64,000 bases of DNA from assembly GCA_005888325.1 (NCBI GenBank), contig VAWU01000017.1, positions 125,676-189,675 of the forward strand, written 5' to 3'. This document shows positions 34,987-43,275 of the stretch, piece after piece. The notes under the pieces were generated by a model, which made no database searches, was not told the DNA's origin, and saw only the letters and a list, made by a program, of their open reading frames with translations. The DNA is from Actinomycetota bacterium. GTDB taxonomy: Bacteria; Actinomycetota; Acidimicrobiia; Acidimicrobiales; AC-14. A program made the position numbers and the translations under genes. How positions within the stretch are numbered: position 1 is the stretch's first letter; the number at the start of each line of letters is the position of its first letter.

Positions 34987-35777
34987 CGGTGGTGCCTCGC
35001 GACGGCGTCGACGTCGACGAGCGGGCCCGGCTCGAGGAGGAGCGTGACTTCCTCCTCACGTCGTTGCGCGACCTCGAGCTCGAACGTGAGGCGGGCGACA
35101 TCGACGAGCTCGATCACGCCCGGCTGCGCGACGACTACACGGCGCGGGCCGCGGCGGTGCTGCGCGCCCTCGAGAACCACGATGTCGCCGCGATGGTCAC
35201 AGTCGAAGAGGCGGGGAAGCGGCGCGCCCCGCGGTTCGTCGCGCTGGTCAGCGCCGGCGTGCTGGCCGTCGCCGTCCTCGCCGGTGTGCTCGTCGCCCGG
35301 TCCGCGGGCGAGCGCGTGGCCGGCCGACCCCTCACGGGCGCGGTGCCCTCGACGGCTCCGCTCGACGACCTCACGCGCGCGCGACAGCTCTTCAGCGAGC
35401 GCAACTACCTCGACGCGCTCAAGCTGTATGACAAGGTGCTGAAGGGTGAGCCCGACAACGTCGAGGCGCTCACGTACCGCGGCTGGCTCCTCTTCCAGGC
35501 CAGCCCCACCGATTTCACCGACCGGGCGTTGCAGTCGCTCGACCGGGCCGTCGCCGCCGACCCCCGCTTCCCCGACGCACATTTCTTCCGCGGCTGGGTG
35601 CTGCGTCACGGCAAGCACGATGCGGCCGCGGCCATCCCCGAGTACCGCACCTTCCTCGCGACCAACCCCCCACAGGAGTTCCGCCAGCGGGTGGAGCAGG
35701 AGCTGAACCTCGCCCTCTGCGACGTGGGTCAGGCTCCGACGGGGATCACCTGCCCTCCGGCAGCGTCGACGCCGTGA
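34983..35777 (+). CDS. ccmI: CcmI/CycH-like TPR protein
   Basis: 264 residues. A charged N-terminal coiled coil (ERARLEEERDFLLTSLRDLE) is followed by a membrane helix at ~83-103 (FVALVSAGVLAVAVLAGVLV) and two to three TPR units (ARQLFSERNYLDALKLYDKV, NVEALTYRGWLLFQAS, FPDAHFFRGWVLRHGKHDAA). This matches the CcmI/CycH apocytochrome chaperone layout and closes the ccm operon; the start overlaps the ccmH stop. The exact orthology is less certain than for other ccm genes because TPRs are common. Confidence 0.82.
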   Translation: MTVVPRDGVDVDERARLEEERDFLLTSLRDLELEREAGDIDELDHARLRDDYTARAAAVLRALENHDVAAMVTVEEAGKRRAPRFVALVSAGVLAVAVLAGVLVARSAGERVAGRPLTGAVPSTAPLDDLTRARQLFSERNYLDALKLYDKVLKGEPDNVEALTYRGWLLFQASPTDFTDRALQSLDRAVAADPRFPDAHFFRGWVLRHGKHDAAAAIPEYRTFLATNPPQEFRQRVEQELNLALCDVGQAPTGITCPPAASTP

Positions 35778-37090
35778 CAGTGCGCCTGGGAGGGGGCCAG
35801 GGCTTCTACGGCGACGGTGTCGCGCCGGTCGCCGACCTGCTCGACGCGGGGGTGGACTACCTCGTGTGTGAGGCGCTCGCCGAGCTCACGCTCGCGATCC
35901 TGCAGAAGGACCGTCAGCGCGATGAGAGCCTCGGCTTCACGCGTGACCTGCCGTTGTACCTCCAGGCGGCGCTCCCGTTCGTGCTCGACGGTCGCACGCG
36001 GTTCATCACCAACGCCGGCGGCATCAACCCGATCGCCGCGGGTCGCGCGGTGAAGGCGACCGCGGCCGCGCTCGGGGTGAGCGGCCTCAAGGTGGCGACG
36101 GTCGTGGGCGACGACGTGCGACCCCGGGCGTCGGCGCTGGGTCTGCCCGACGACGCGCTCTTCGCCAACGCCTACCTCGGAGCACGACCGATCGTCGACG
36201 CGCTCGACGCGGGCGCCCACATCGTGATCACGGGTCGCGTGGCGGACGCGGCGTTGTTCCTCGCACCGCTCGTGCACGAGCTCGGGTGGCGCTGGGACGA
36301 CTGGGACCGTCTGGCTGCGGGTGTCGTTGTCGGCCACCTGCTCGAGTGCAGCGGACAGGTGACGGGTGGCAATTACTCGGGAGCCTGGTGGGAGAACCCG
36401 GCGCCGGCGCGCATCGCGTTCCCGATCGCCGAGGTCGAGGAGGACGGAACGGCTGTCATCACGAAGCCGTCGACCGCGGGCGGCATGGTGACGTTCGACA
36501 CCGTGCGCGAGCAGTTGCTCTACGAGGTGCACGACCCGTCGCGCTACCTCAGCCCCGACGTCGTGGCCGACTTCACGTCGCTCACCCTGCACGACCTGGG
36601 CGACGACCGCGTGCGCGTGAGTGGCACGCGCGGCGCGCCCGCACCCGAGACCTACAAGGGCCTGGTGTGCACGCCCGCGGGTTGGGCCGGCGAAGCGCGG
36701 CTGGCGTACTCGTGGCCCGACGCCGAGGCCAAGGCGCGCGCCGCGCTCCGCTTCGTGCGCACCCGCGCCGAGGCGAACGGGGTCCCGATCGAGGAGTGGC
36801 ACGAGGAGTACTTCGGGGTGAACGCCTACGGAGGGCCCACCGTCGGGGACCACCCGGGTTGCGAGCCGCCCGAGGTCGTCGGCCGGCTGGCCTGGCGCAC
36901 CAACGACCCGGAGTCGGCGGGCCGGGTGGCGCGGGAGATCGGCGTGCTCGGCCTTTCCGGGCCGCCGACGATCAGCGGGATGGGCCGGGGCGGCGCGGGC
37001 CGACCCACGCAACTCCTGTCGGTCGAGCCCTTCCTGGTCGACCGGACGCTCGTCGATGCCCAGGTTCGCGTCGAGGTGGACGAGCTGTAG
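35774..37090 (+). CDS. acyclic terpene utilisation AtuA-like protein (DUF1446)
   Basis: 438 residues. The DUF1446 pattern is clear: GGGQGFYGDGVAPV, DYLVCEALAELTLAIL, RFITNAGGINPIAAG (~75), ANAYLGARPIVDALDAGAHI, VITGRVADAALFLAPLV (~155) and QVTGGNYSGAWWEN (~195). AtuA is needed for citronellol/geranyl-CoA catabolism in Pseudomonas, but DUF1446 proteins are wider and biochemically obscure. GTG 35774 overlaps the ccmI stop; it is likely read from the same transcript though functionally unrelated. The small C-terminal domain found fused in some relatives is encoded separately by the next gene. Confidence 0.85.
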   Translation: MTVRLGGGQGFYGDGVAPVADLLDAGVDYLVCEALAELTLAILQKDRQRDESLGFTRDLPLYLQAALPFVLDGRTRFITNAGGINPIAAGRAVKATAAALGVSGLKVATVVGDDVRPRASALGLPDDALFANAYLGARPIVDALDAGAHIVITGRVADAALFLAPLVHELGWRWDDWDRLAAGVVVGHLLECSGQVTGGNYSGAWWENPAPARIAFPIAEVEEDGTAVITKPSTAGGMVTFDTVREQLLYEVHDPSRYLSPDVVADFTSLTLHDLGDDRVRVSGTRGAPAPETYKGLVCTPAGWAGEARLAYSWPDAEAKARAALRFVRTRAEANGVPIEEWHEEYFGVNAYGGPTVGDHPGCEPPEVVGRLAWRTNDPESAGRVAREIGVLGLSGPPTISGMGRGGAGRPTQLLSVEPFLVDRTLVDAQVRVEVDEL

Positions 37091-37124
37091 CGCGCTGCGC
37101 CCGCCCGGTTGTAAGACTCTCGGC

Positions 37125-37490
37125 GTGGCGAAGATCCAGCTCCGCGACCTGTGTGGTGCGCGCTCGGGCGACAAGGGCGACATCAGCGACGTCTCGCTGT
37201 TCGCCGACGACGAGGCCGCCTACGAGGCGATCCGCGCCGAGGTCACGGCCGCGCGGGTCAAGGCCCACTTCGGCGACCTGGTGCGCGGTGACGTCCTCCG
37301 CTACGAGGCCCACAACGTCTGGGCGCTGAAGTTCGTGATGCACGGCGCGCTCGGCGGCGGAGCGCCGCGCAGCCTCCGCAGCGACAACCTGGGCAAGACC
37401 CATGGCGCGTCGCTCCTGCGGATGTGGGTCGACGTCCCCGACGAGGTCGCGGCGAACGCGCGTCGCCGGCACGCGCCACTACCGGGCTGA
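37125..37490 (+). CDS. AtuA-associated small domain protein
   Basis: 121 residues with the motif LRDLCGARSGDKGDISDVSL near the start and LKFVMHGALGGGAPRSLRSDN and LGKTHGASLLRMWVDVP later, the pattern of the C-terminal ferredoxin-like domain of AtuA-type proteins (in some genomes fused to DUF1446). The start GTG 37125 is 34 bases after the DUF1446 gene, so the two halves act as separate subunits here. The biochemical role is unknown. Confidence 0.82.
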   Translation: MAKIQLRDLCGARSGDKGDISDVSLFADDEAAYEAIRAEVTAARVKAHFGDLVRGDVLRYEAHNVWALKFVMHGALGGGAPRSLRSDNLGKTHGASLLRMWVDVPDEVAANARRRHAPLPG

Positions 37491-37693
37491 GTCGCCCCTC
37501 GCATCCAACGGGACCGAACCGGTCCTCGTGCTTGAATGCGCGCCATGGGACAGTTGCGAGTGCGCGGTCGAGGACGCCCAGAGTCGAGTTCTGGCGCGTT
37601 CCACCGCGACGTACATGGTTGTGCTGCAGCGCTAGGAGGCACTGGGGTCGGTGACCGCCGCTCGGCCCGCGTGAACCTGGCAGCCTGTGAGCC

Positions 37694-38791
37694 ATGAGCG
37701 AGTGGACGGCGGGTCGGTACCGGTCGCCGCGACGGCGTGGGTCGGTGCGGGGCACGGCCACCATGATCGCCACCCTCATCGTGGCCACCGCCTTCATCCC
37801 CGCCTGCCGGTCGAGCGCATCGCACCCGCAAGCCGGCGCGGCGCGGGCCGGCACGTCCGAGCCGACGCAGGCGGCCACGTCCGAACCGAGCGTGATCATC
37901 GACACCGACCTGTCTCTGTGGTGGGACGACGCCACTGCCGTCGGACTGGCCAACGTGCTGCAAGAGCGCGGCGAGGTTCGCATCCTTGGCGTCGTGTCCG
38001 ATGTCCGCAACGCGGTGGCGGTCGCCGCCATCGATGCCATCGACACCGCGTATGACCACGGCGACATTCCGTTGGGCGCCGTCGCCGGGAGCGACGCGGA
38101 CACCTTCTCCCACGGCTACACCGACAAGCTGGTCAGCCGGCTTCCCCACTCGGTCAAGACCAGCCACGACGTCCCCGGCGCGGTTGCCCTCTACCGGCGT
38201 CTGCTGACGAGCGCGCCCGATCACCGCGTGACCATCGTGTCGCTCGGCGGATACACGAACCTCGCCGGCCTGCTCGATTCGAAGGCCGATGCGGCGAGCC
38301 CGCTCGACGGGCGGGCACTGGTCGAGAAGAAGGTGACGCGGCTCGTGATCATGGATGGACTGTTCCCCGGTGGTGCTCCGGCGCTCACGAACCAGAAAAT
38401 CGATCTCGCGGCCGCGAGCGCGGTGGTCGGCGGAGAGGGATGGCCCACGCCGATTGCCTGGGTCGACGGTTTCGGTGGGATCAACACCAAGGTCGGAGGA
38501 ACGCTGTGCACGGCAGCGCCGATCGACCATCCGATGCGTGTCGTGTACGAGGCACTGTTTGGCTGTGCACCACCGGGGGACGGCAACTGGGACGCACCCG
38601 CGTTGCTGTACGCGCTCGGCGATCCGAAGGGTGTCTTCTCAGAGTTGGGTCAGGGCGGCGCAGCGGTCATCAACGCGCAGGGCGGGTTGTCGTGGGAGAC
38701 CCCGTCGTCCCGCAAGCACGACGTCTATGTCCACGTGGTGGACCAACCGACCCTCAACCGGCGAATCGACGAGCTCCTCGTCGCTCGGTGA
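37694..38791 (+). CDS. nucleoside-hydrolase-like lipoprotein
   Basis: 365 residues. An N-terminal signal with hydrophobic core (MIATLIVATAFIPAC) ends in a lipobox cysteine near residue 38, then a low-complexity Ala/Thr/Ser linker. The mature part starts with VIIDTDLSLWWDDATAVGLA, a variant of the DxDxxxDD calcium-binding motif of inosine-uridine nucleoside hydrolases; VTIVSLGGYTNLAGLL (~178) is the family's second motif. The third aspartate region is less clear, so true hydrolase activity is uncertain. It is probably anchored outside the membrane. The 203-base gap upstream contains no gene I can support. Confidence 0.78.
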   Translation: MSEWTAGRYRSPRRRGSVRGTATMIATLIVATAFIPACRSSASHPQAGAARAGTSEPTQAATSEPSVIIDTDLSLWWDDATAVGLANVLQERGEVRILGVVSDVRNAVAVAAIDAIDTAYDHGDIPLGAVAGSDADTFSHGYTDKLVSRLPHSVKTSHDVPGAVALYRRLLTSAPDHRVTIVSLGGYTNLAGLLDSKADAASPLDGRALVEKKVTRLVIMDGLFPGGAPALTNQKIDLAAASAVVGGEGWPTPIAWVDGFGGINTKVGGTLCTAAPIDHPMRVVYEALFGCAPPGDGNWDAPALLYALGDPKGVFSELGQGGAAVINAQGGLSWETPSSRKHDVYVHVVDQPTLNRRIDELLVAR

Positions 38792-38882
38792 CGAGCGTCC
38801 TTGCCTTCGACGCTCGTCATGGCCGGCTTCTCGTCGCGCTCATCCACCGTCGCGGTGGTTGCGCGCACCGAGAACGCAGACT

Positions 38883-39998
38883 TCAGGGGCGCAGGGCGCG
38901 GAGGCGGGCGACGACGCGGGGGAAGGCTTCGGTGAAGGCTGCGATGTCGGCGTCGGTGGTCGACCAACCGACGGAGAGTCGAAGCGAGCGCTCGGCGTCG
39001 ACGCCCATCGCGGCAAGGACGGGGGACGGCTCGAGCGACTCCGACGAGCACGCGCTCCCCGAGTGGGCGGCGACGCCGGCCTGGTCGAGCCCGAGGAGCA
39101 CGGCCTCCGCCTCCACGCCCTCGACCCCCACGCACACGAGGTGGGGCAGGCGCTCACGAGTGTCGCCGTACGCGACGACGTCGTCGACGGCCAGCGCCGC
39201 GTCGAGGATGCGCTCGGTCTGCGCGCGGGCGACCTGGCTCTCGGCTTCGAGCGTGTGCGCGTCGAGCGCGACGGCCGCGGCGCCGAACCCGGCGATGGCT
39301 GCGACGTTCTCCATCCCCGCCCTTCTCGCGCGCTCCTGCTCACCTCCGACGAGCATTGGCCGGACGCGTAGGCCCCGCCGCACGAGCAGCGCGCCCGCGC
39401 CGTGCGGGCCCCCGAGCTTGTGGGCGCTGACCGACATCAGATCGGCGCCGAGCGCGTCGAAGTCGATCGCGACGTGACCGGCGGCCTGGGCCGCGTCGAC
39501 GTGGACGAGGACCCCGGAAGCGCGACACGCGGCGACCACCTCGGTCACCGGTTGCAGGGTGCCGACCTCGTGGTTTCCCCACTGCAGGTGCACGAGCGCG
39601 GTGCGACCGGGCTCGACGGCGGCCATCATCTGCTCCGGGTCGACGCGACCGGCCTCGTCGACACCGACCCACGTCACGTCGTGGCGGTCCGACGCGTCAC
39701 GCACCGACGAGTGCTCGACTTCAGGGCACACGATGTGCGCACCTCGCTCCGACGCTCCCCATGTCGCGGCGTTGACGGCCTCGGTGCCGCTGCTCGTGAA
39801 GACGACCTCGCGGCCGCGGGCGCCGAGCAGCGTCGCGACCTGCTCGCGCGCCTCCTCGATGACGCCGCGGGCGATCCGTCCTTCCGTGTGCACCCGGCCC
39901 GGGTCGGCCCCGCCCCCGAGTTGGGGGAGCATCGCCTCCACCACGGAAGGACGCGCGGGCGACGTCGACGCGTGATCGAGGTAGTGCCGGGAGCTCAC
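38883..39998 (-). CDS. cysteine desulfurase (NifS/IscS-like)
   Basis: 371 residues, PLP-dependent class V aminotransferase. Recognised motifs: YLDHASTSPARPSV at the start, FTSSGTEAVNAATWG (~68), HVDAAQAAGHVAIDF (~175), the PLP lysine in MSVSAHKLGGPHGAG (~200) and the active-site cysteine region GVAAHSGSACSSES (~325). It takes sulfur from cysteine for Fe-S clusters or tRNA thiolation. GTG 39998 overlaps the stop of the upstream SufR-like regulator by 4 bases. No scaffold or SufBCD genes are beside it, so it is a partial suf/isc set. Confidence 0.91.
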   Translation of the reverse strand: MSSRHYLDHASTSPARPSVVEAMLPQLGGGADPGRVHTEGRIARGVIEEAREQVATLLGARGREVVFTSSGTEAVNAATWGASERGAHIVCPEVEHSSVRDASDRHDVTWVGVDEAGRVDPEQMMAAVEPGRTALVHLQWGNHEVGTLQPVTEVVAACRASGVLVHVDAAQAAGHVAIDFDALGADLMSVSAHKLGGPHGAGALLVRRGLRVRPMLVGGEQERARRAGMENVAAIAGFGAAAVALDAHTLEAESQVARAQTERILDAALAVDDVVAYGDTRERLPHLVCVGVEGVEAEAVLLGLDQAGVAAHSGSACSSESLEPSPVLAAMGVDAERSLRLSVGWSTTDADIAAFTEAFPRVVARLRALRP

Positions 39999-40717
39999 AC
40001 GGTGGTGACGCACACGTCGTCGCCCTGGGGACGGGACGACGTGGTCTCCGGGGTGGTGTCGCCGTAGAGGCCGGCCAGCATGCCCCTCACCATCCCCCGG
40101 TCGACGGCGCAGATGAACGGGTGCTGCTGCGCGGCCGACCCGAACGGGCACTGCTCGGCGATGATGGCGAGCGACCCGCCGCGCGCTTCGGCGTGGGCCG
40201 CGAAGCCGTGGGCGGTGAACGCCTCGGCCACCGCGTGCAGCGCGGCCCGGAAGGAGCGGTGCCTCGCCTCGGGCGCCATGTCGTGGGCGAGCGAGAGGCC
40301 GTAGTCGTGGCCCACCTCCTCGGCCATCGCCTCGGCCTGCTCGGGCGGCACGAGCGCGAGCGCCCTTCCGAGCAGGACGATGAGCAGGTCGTCGCGGCGG
40401 GCGGGGAACTGGAGCTCCATCTGCTTGTTGCTGGCCCGGTAGCGCTTCGAGGGCCGGCCCGCGCCCGCGTGCACCTGGTCGACACCGACCTGCAGGTACC
40501 CGCCCGCGGCCAGCTTGTCGAGGTGGTGACGGGCCACGTTGGGGTGCAGCGCGAACCGCTCCGCGACCTCGGCTGTGGTGACGCCATCGTCCTCCTCACG
40601 GGCGAAGAGGTAGATGTCGCGGCGGGTCGGGTCGCCGAACGCGGTCGTCACCGCCGTCACCGCGGCGGAGAACGTCTCGGGCGAAAGCTGCTCACGGGAG
40701 GTGCCGGCGTCGCCCAC
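39995..40717 (-). CDS. SufR-like iron-sulfur transcriptional regulator
   Basis: 240 residues. An ArsR/DeoR-type winged HTH is at ~22-85 (FGDPTRRDIYLFAREEDDGV, TAEVAERFALHPNVARHHLDKL), followed by AGAGRPSKRYRAS and a C-terminal helical domain. Cysteines in EQCPFGSAAQQHPFICAVDRG near residues 190-208 match the Cys positions that bind an Fe-S cluster in SufR. SufR represses suf genes while its cluster is intact. Its gene is cotranscribed with the cysteine desulfurase and diverges from an Mrp Fe-S carrier gene, so the 59-base intergenic region is the likely target. Confidence 0.8.
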   Translation of the reverse strand: MGDAGTSREQLSPETFSAAVTAVTTAFGDPTRRDIYLFAREEDDGVTTAEVAERFALHPNVARHHLDKLAAGGYLQVGVDQVHAGAGRPSKRYRASNKQMELQFPARRDDLLIVLLGRALALVPPEQAEAMAEEVGHDYGLSLAHDMAPEARHRSFRAALHAVAEAFTAHGFAAHAEARGGSLAIIAEQCPFGSAAQQHPFICAVDRGMVRGMLAGLYGDTTPETTSSRPQGDDVCVTTV

Positions 40718-40776
40718 ACCGATATTCTACCTATCCGCGTAGTGGAAATGTCCCGAACGAGGAGGTGGAGGCCCCG
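40718..40776. promoter_or_regulatory. divergent promoter/operator region between sufR-like and mrp genes
   Basis: Contains GATATTCTAC (a -10-like box for the right-hand gene), a CTAC-n8-GTAG inverted repeat (40727-40742, TTCTACCTATCCGCGTAG) and the GAGGAGGTGGAGG ribosome site of mrp. The repeat is a possible SufR-type operator; imperfect, so tentative. Confidence 0.4.
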
Positions 40777-41877
40777 ATGCCGTTCCGGCGGGCGAGTGCG
40801 AGCGTGGGCCAGGCGCAGGTGCTCGATGCCCTGCGCCCGATCCTCGACCCGTGGTTCCGGCGCGGGATCGGCGAGCTGGGCTTCGTGCGCGACGTGCGCG
40901 TCCGCGGCGCCACCGCCACATGCGTCGTCGCGGTGCCGATCGACGGCGCAGGCGTCGACAAGCTCCTCGCCGACATGGATGCGGCGGTGTCCGCGCTCGA
41001 CGGCATCGATCGCCTCGACGTCGAGTGGCAGCGGATGACCGAGCCCGAGCTCGCGGAGCTGAGGTCGCACCTGCCCGACGTCGCGATCGGCGACCCGGCA
41101 TCGAAGACGCGCGTCCTCGGGATCTCGTCGGGCAAGGGGGGTGTAGGCAAGTCGTCGGTGACGGTGAACCTCGCCGTCACGCTCGCCGCCGCCGGCCACG
41201 ACGTCGCCATCCTCGATGCCGACGTCTACGGGTTCTCGGTGCCAAAGATGCTCGGCATCAGCGAGCCGCCGCTCGTGATCGACAAGCTGATCGTCCCACC
41301 GGTGGCCCACGGCGTGAAGTGCATCTCCATGGGCTTCTTCGCCGATGACGACCAGCCCGTCATCTGGCGGGGGCCGATGCTGCACAAGGCGCTCGAGCAG
41401 TTCCTCACCGACGTCTATTGGGGCGAGCCCGACTACCTGCTGGTCGACATGCCCCCCGGCACCGGCGACGTCGCGTTGTCGATGGCACAGTTCACCCCCC
41501 GCTCGGAGACGTATGTCGTCACCACACCGCAACCGGCCGCGCAGCGCGTCGCCCAGCGCTCCGCGCTCATGGCGGAGAAGGTGAACCTCGAGATCAAGGG
41601 CGTGATCGAGAACATGTCGTGGTTCACCGGCGACGACGGGCGTCGCTACGAGATCTTCGGGTCGGGGGGTGGTCAACTGCTGGCCGAGCGACTCGGCGTG
41701 CCGCTCGTCGGCCAGGTGCCGCTCGTGATCCAGCTGCGTGAGGGCGGTGACTCGGGCAACCCGATCGTCGCCGCGCAACCGCACAGCGAGGTGGGGGAGG
41801 CGTTCGGGGCCATCGCCGGATGGATCGTGGGCCACGGGCCCAAGCGCATCTACCGCCGCGAGCTCACGATCCGCTGA
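40777..41877 (+). CDS. mrp: Mrp/NBP35-type Fe-S carrier ATPase
   Basis: 366 residues. Residues ~1-100 form a MIP18/DUF59-like N-terminal domain (PILDPWFRRGIGELGFVRDV). The P-loop ATPase has GISSGKGGVGKSSVTVNLA at ~116, AILDADVYGFSVPKMLGI, ISMGFF, VIWRGPMLHKALEQFL (~195), LLVDMPPGTGDVALSMAQ (~225) and the ENMSWF motif (~280); the CxxC seen in many family members is replaced by MSWF, as is common in actinobacterial Mrp. It binds and passes on Fe-S clusters. ATG 40777 is preferred over an upstream GTG (40765) because a GGAGG site lies 5 bases before it. Confidence 0.92.
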   Translation: MPFRRASASVGQAQVLDALRPILDPWFRRGIGELGFVRDVRVRGATATCVVAVPIDGAGVDKLLADMDAAVSALDGIDRLDVEWQRMTEPELAELRSHLPDVAIGDPASKTRVLGISSGKGGVGKSSVTVNLAVTLAAAGHDVAILDADVYGFSVPKMLGISEPPLVIDKLIVPPVAHGVKCISMGFFADDDQPVIWRGPMLHKALEQFLTDVYWGEPDYLLVDMPPGTGDVALSMAQFTPRSETYVVTTPQPAAQRVAQRSALMAEKVNLEIKGVIENMSWFTGDDGRRYEIFGSGGGQLLAERLGVPLVGQVPLVIQLREGGDSGNPIVAAQPHSEVGEAFGAIAGWIVGHGPKRIYRRELTIR

Positions 41878-41919
41878 GCCGCGGCCCGGTGCGTGGGCGC
41901 AAGCCGTACCCTCGGTGTC

Positions 41920-42624
41920 ATGGGTGAGAAGCCGATCGGGCGCCGTGTCGCCCTGGGCGTCATCGGCGCGGGTCTCACCGGGATCGTGTTCGGCTCGCAC
42001 GTGCAGGACGCGATGGAGCGGATCCTGGGTCCGATCACAGCGCGTGACGGCACCGGGCTGTCGTCGCTGTTCCCGGTGGGGCGGTTCCGCATCTACTCGG
42101 TGGTGGGGCGGCTCCCGCACCGGAGCGAGGCCGAGTACCGCCTCCATGTCGGCGGTGCGGTCCGGACGCCGCTCACCCTCACGATGGCCGATCTGCGGGC
42201 ATTTCCCCCGCTCCGCCTCACCAAGGACTTCCAATGCGTCACCGGATGGCGGGTGCACGACGTGAAGTGGACGGGCGTGCGCCTCTCCGACGTGCTCGAT
42301 CGTGCCGGTCTCGACGAGGAGACGGCGGGCGGGGTCGTGTTCCGCTCGTTCGACGGCGCGTACACCGAGACGCTCACGCTCGCCCAGGCGCGCCGAGACG
42401 ACGTCATGGTGGCGTACGAGCTCGAGGGGAAGCCGCTCTCGTCGGCGCACGGTGGGCCGGCGCGGCTCTACGTCGGCCCGATGTACGGCTACAAGTCCTG
42501 CAAATGGCTGGAAGCGATCGACGTGGCGCACGGCACGCCCGCGCCCGGCTACTGGGAAGTGCGCGGTTACGACGTCGACGGGTGGGTTGGGCGTTCGAAT
42601 GGCCGTGACGACCCGGCCGTCTGA
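41920..42624 (+). CDS. small molybdopterin-dependent oxidoreductase (sulfite-oxidase fold)
   Basis: 234 residues. A Tat-like signal with two arginines (PIGRRVALGVIGAGLTG) opens the protein. The molybdopterin-binding fold of sulfite oxidase/MsrP shows as YRLHVGGAVRTPLTLTMADL, the Mo-ligand cysteine in KDFQCVTGWRVHDVKWTGV (~107) and GPARLYVGPMYGYKSCKWLE (~190). It is likely exported folded and works with the cytochrome b encoded by the next gene, whose start overlaps its end. Substrate unknown; family members reduce protein methionine sulfoxide or oxidise sulfite. Confidence 0.87.
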   Translation: MGEKPIGRRVALGVIGAGLTGIVFGSHVQDAMERILGPITARDGTGLSSLFPVGRFRIYSVVGRLPHRSEAEYRLHVGGAVRTPLTLTMADLRAFPPLRLTKDFQCVTGWRVHDVKWTGVRLSDVLDRAGLDEETAGGVVFRSFDGAYTETLTLAQARRDDVMVAYELEGKPLSSAHGGPARLYVGPMYGYKSCKWLEAIDVAHGTPAPGYWEVRGYDVDGWVGRSNGRDDPAV

Positions 42625-43252
42625 CGCGCTCGACGAGGGTCGCGTCGCGCGCTTCGACCGGGTGGAGCGCATGCTCCACTGGACGACCGCCGCCATGTTC
42701 GGCGTCCTCATGTTCACCGGAGCGGTTCTCTACGTCGGCTCGCTGTCGGCGCTGGTCGGACGGCGAGAGCTGGTGCGTGTGGTCCACGTGTGGACCGGGT
42801 TGCTGCTGCCGATCCCGTTGATCATCGCGTTGGTCGGCCCGTGGCGGCGCGCGCTCGGGGACGACGTTCGGCGGCTCAACCGATGGGACGACGACGACCG
42901 ACGTTGGATGCGCTCGCTCGGGCGCGATCCGTTCGCGCGACCGGCCAAGTTCAACGCGGGACAAAAGCTGAACGCCGCCTTCGTGGCCGGCGCCGCCGTC
43001 GTGATGCTCGCGACCGGATCGGTCATGCACTGGTTCGCCCGGTTCCCCGACGACTGGCGCACGGGCGCGACCTTCGTCCACGACTGGACCGCGATCGGCC
43101 TGTTCGTCGCCATCACAGGTCATGTGGGCAAGGCGCTCGCGGACCCGGTGGCCCTGCGCGGGATGATCCGCGGCTGGGTGCCCGCGTGGTGGGCGCGCGC
43201 CAACCGGCCCCGCTGGGTGCAGGAGCCCGACGTCCGGGCCGACGAGGGCTGA
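42599..43252 (+). CDS. cytochrome b561-type membrane subunit
   Basis: 217 residues with four membrane helices. Heme-ligand histidines are in RVERMLHWTTAAMFGVLMFTG (~30), VRVVHVWTGLLLPIP (~65), SVMHWFARFP (~143) and FVHDWTAIGLFVAITGHVGKA (~160-180). This matches the FdnI/cytochrome b561 kind that passes electrons between quinones and an exported molybdoenzyme. ATG 42599 lies inside the end of the molybdopterin gene, so the two are a complex. Confidence 0.88.
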   Translation: MAVTTRPSDALDEGRVARFDRVERMLHWTTAAMFGVLMFTGAVLYVGSLSALVGRRELVRVVHVWTGLLLPIPLIIALVGPWRRALGDDVRRLNRWDDDDRRWMRSLGRDPFARPAKFNAGQKLNAAFVAGAAVVMLATGSVMHWFARFPDDWRTGATFVHDWTAIGLFVAITGHVGKALADPVALRGMIRGWVPAWWARANRPRWVQEPDVRADEG

Positions 43253-43275
43253 GCACGCCCTACGCTGACGGGAGG

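Noticed and set aside
37545-37697. A 50-residue plus-strand frame whose stop overlaps the lipoprotein start (ATGA)
   Set aside because: No ribosome site, an Arg/Gly/Ala composition and no recognisable domain; the overlap is likely chance.
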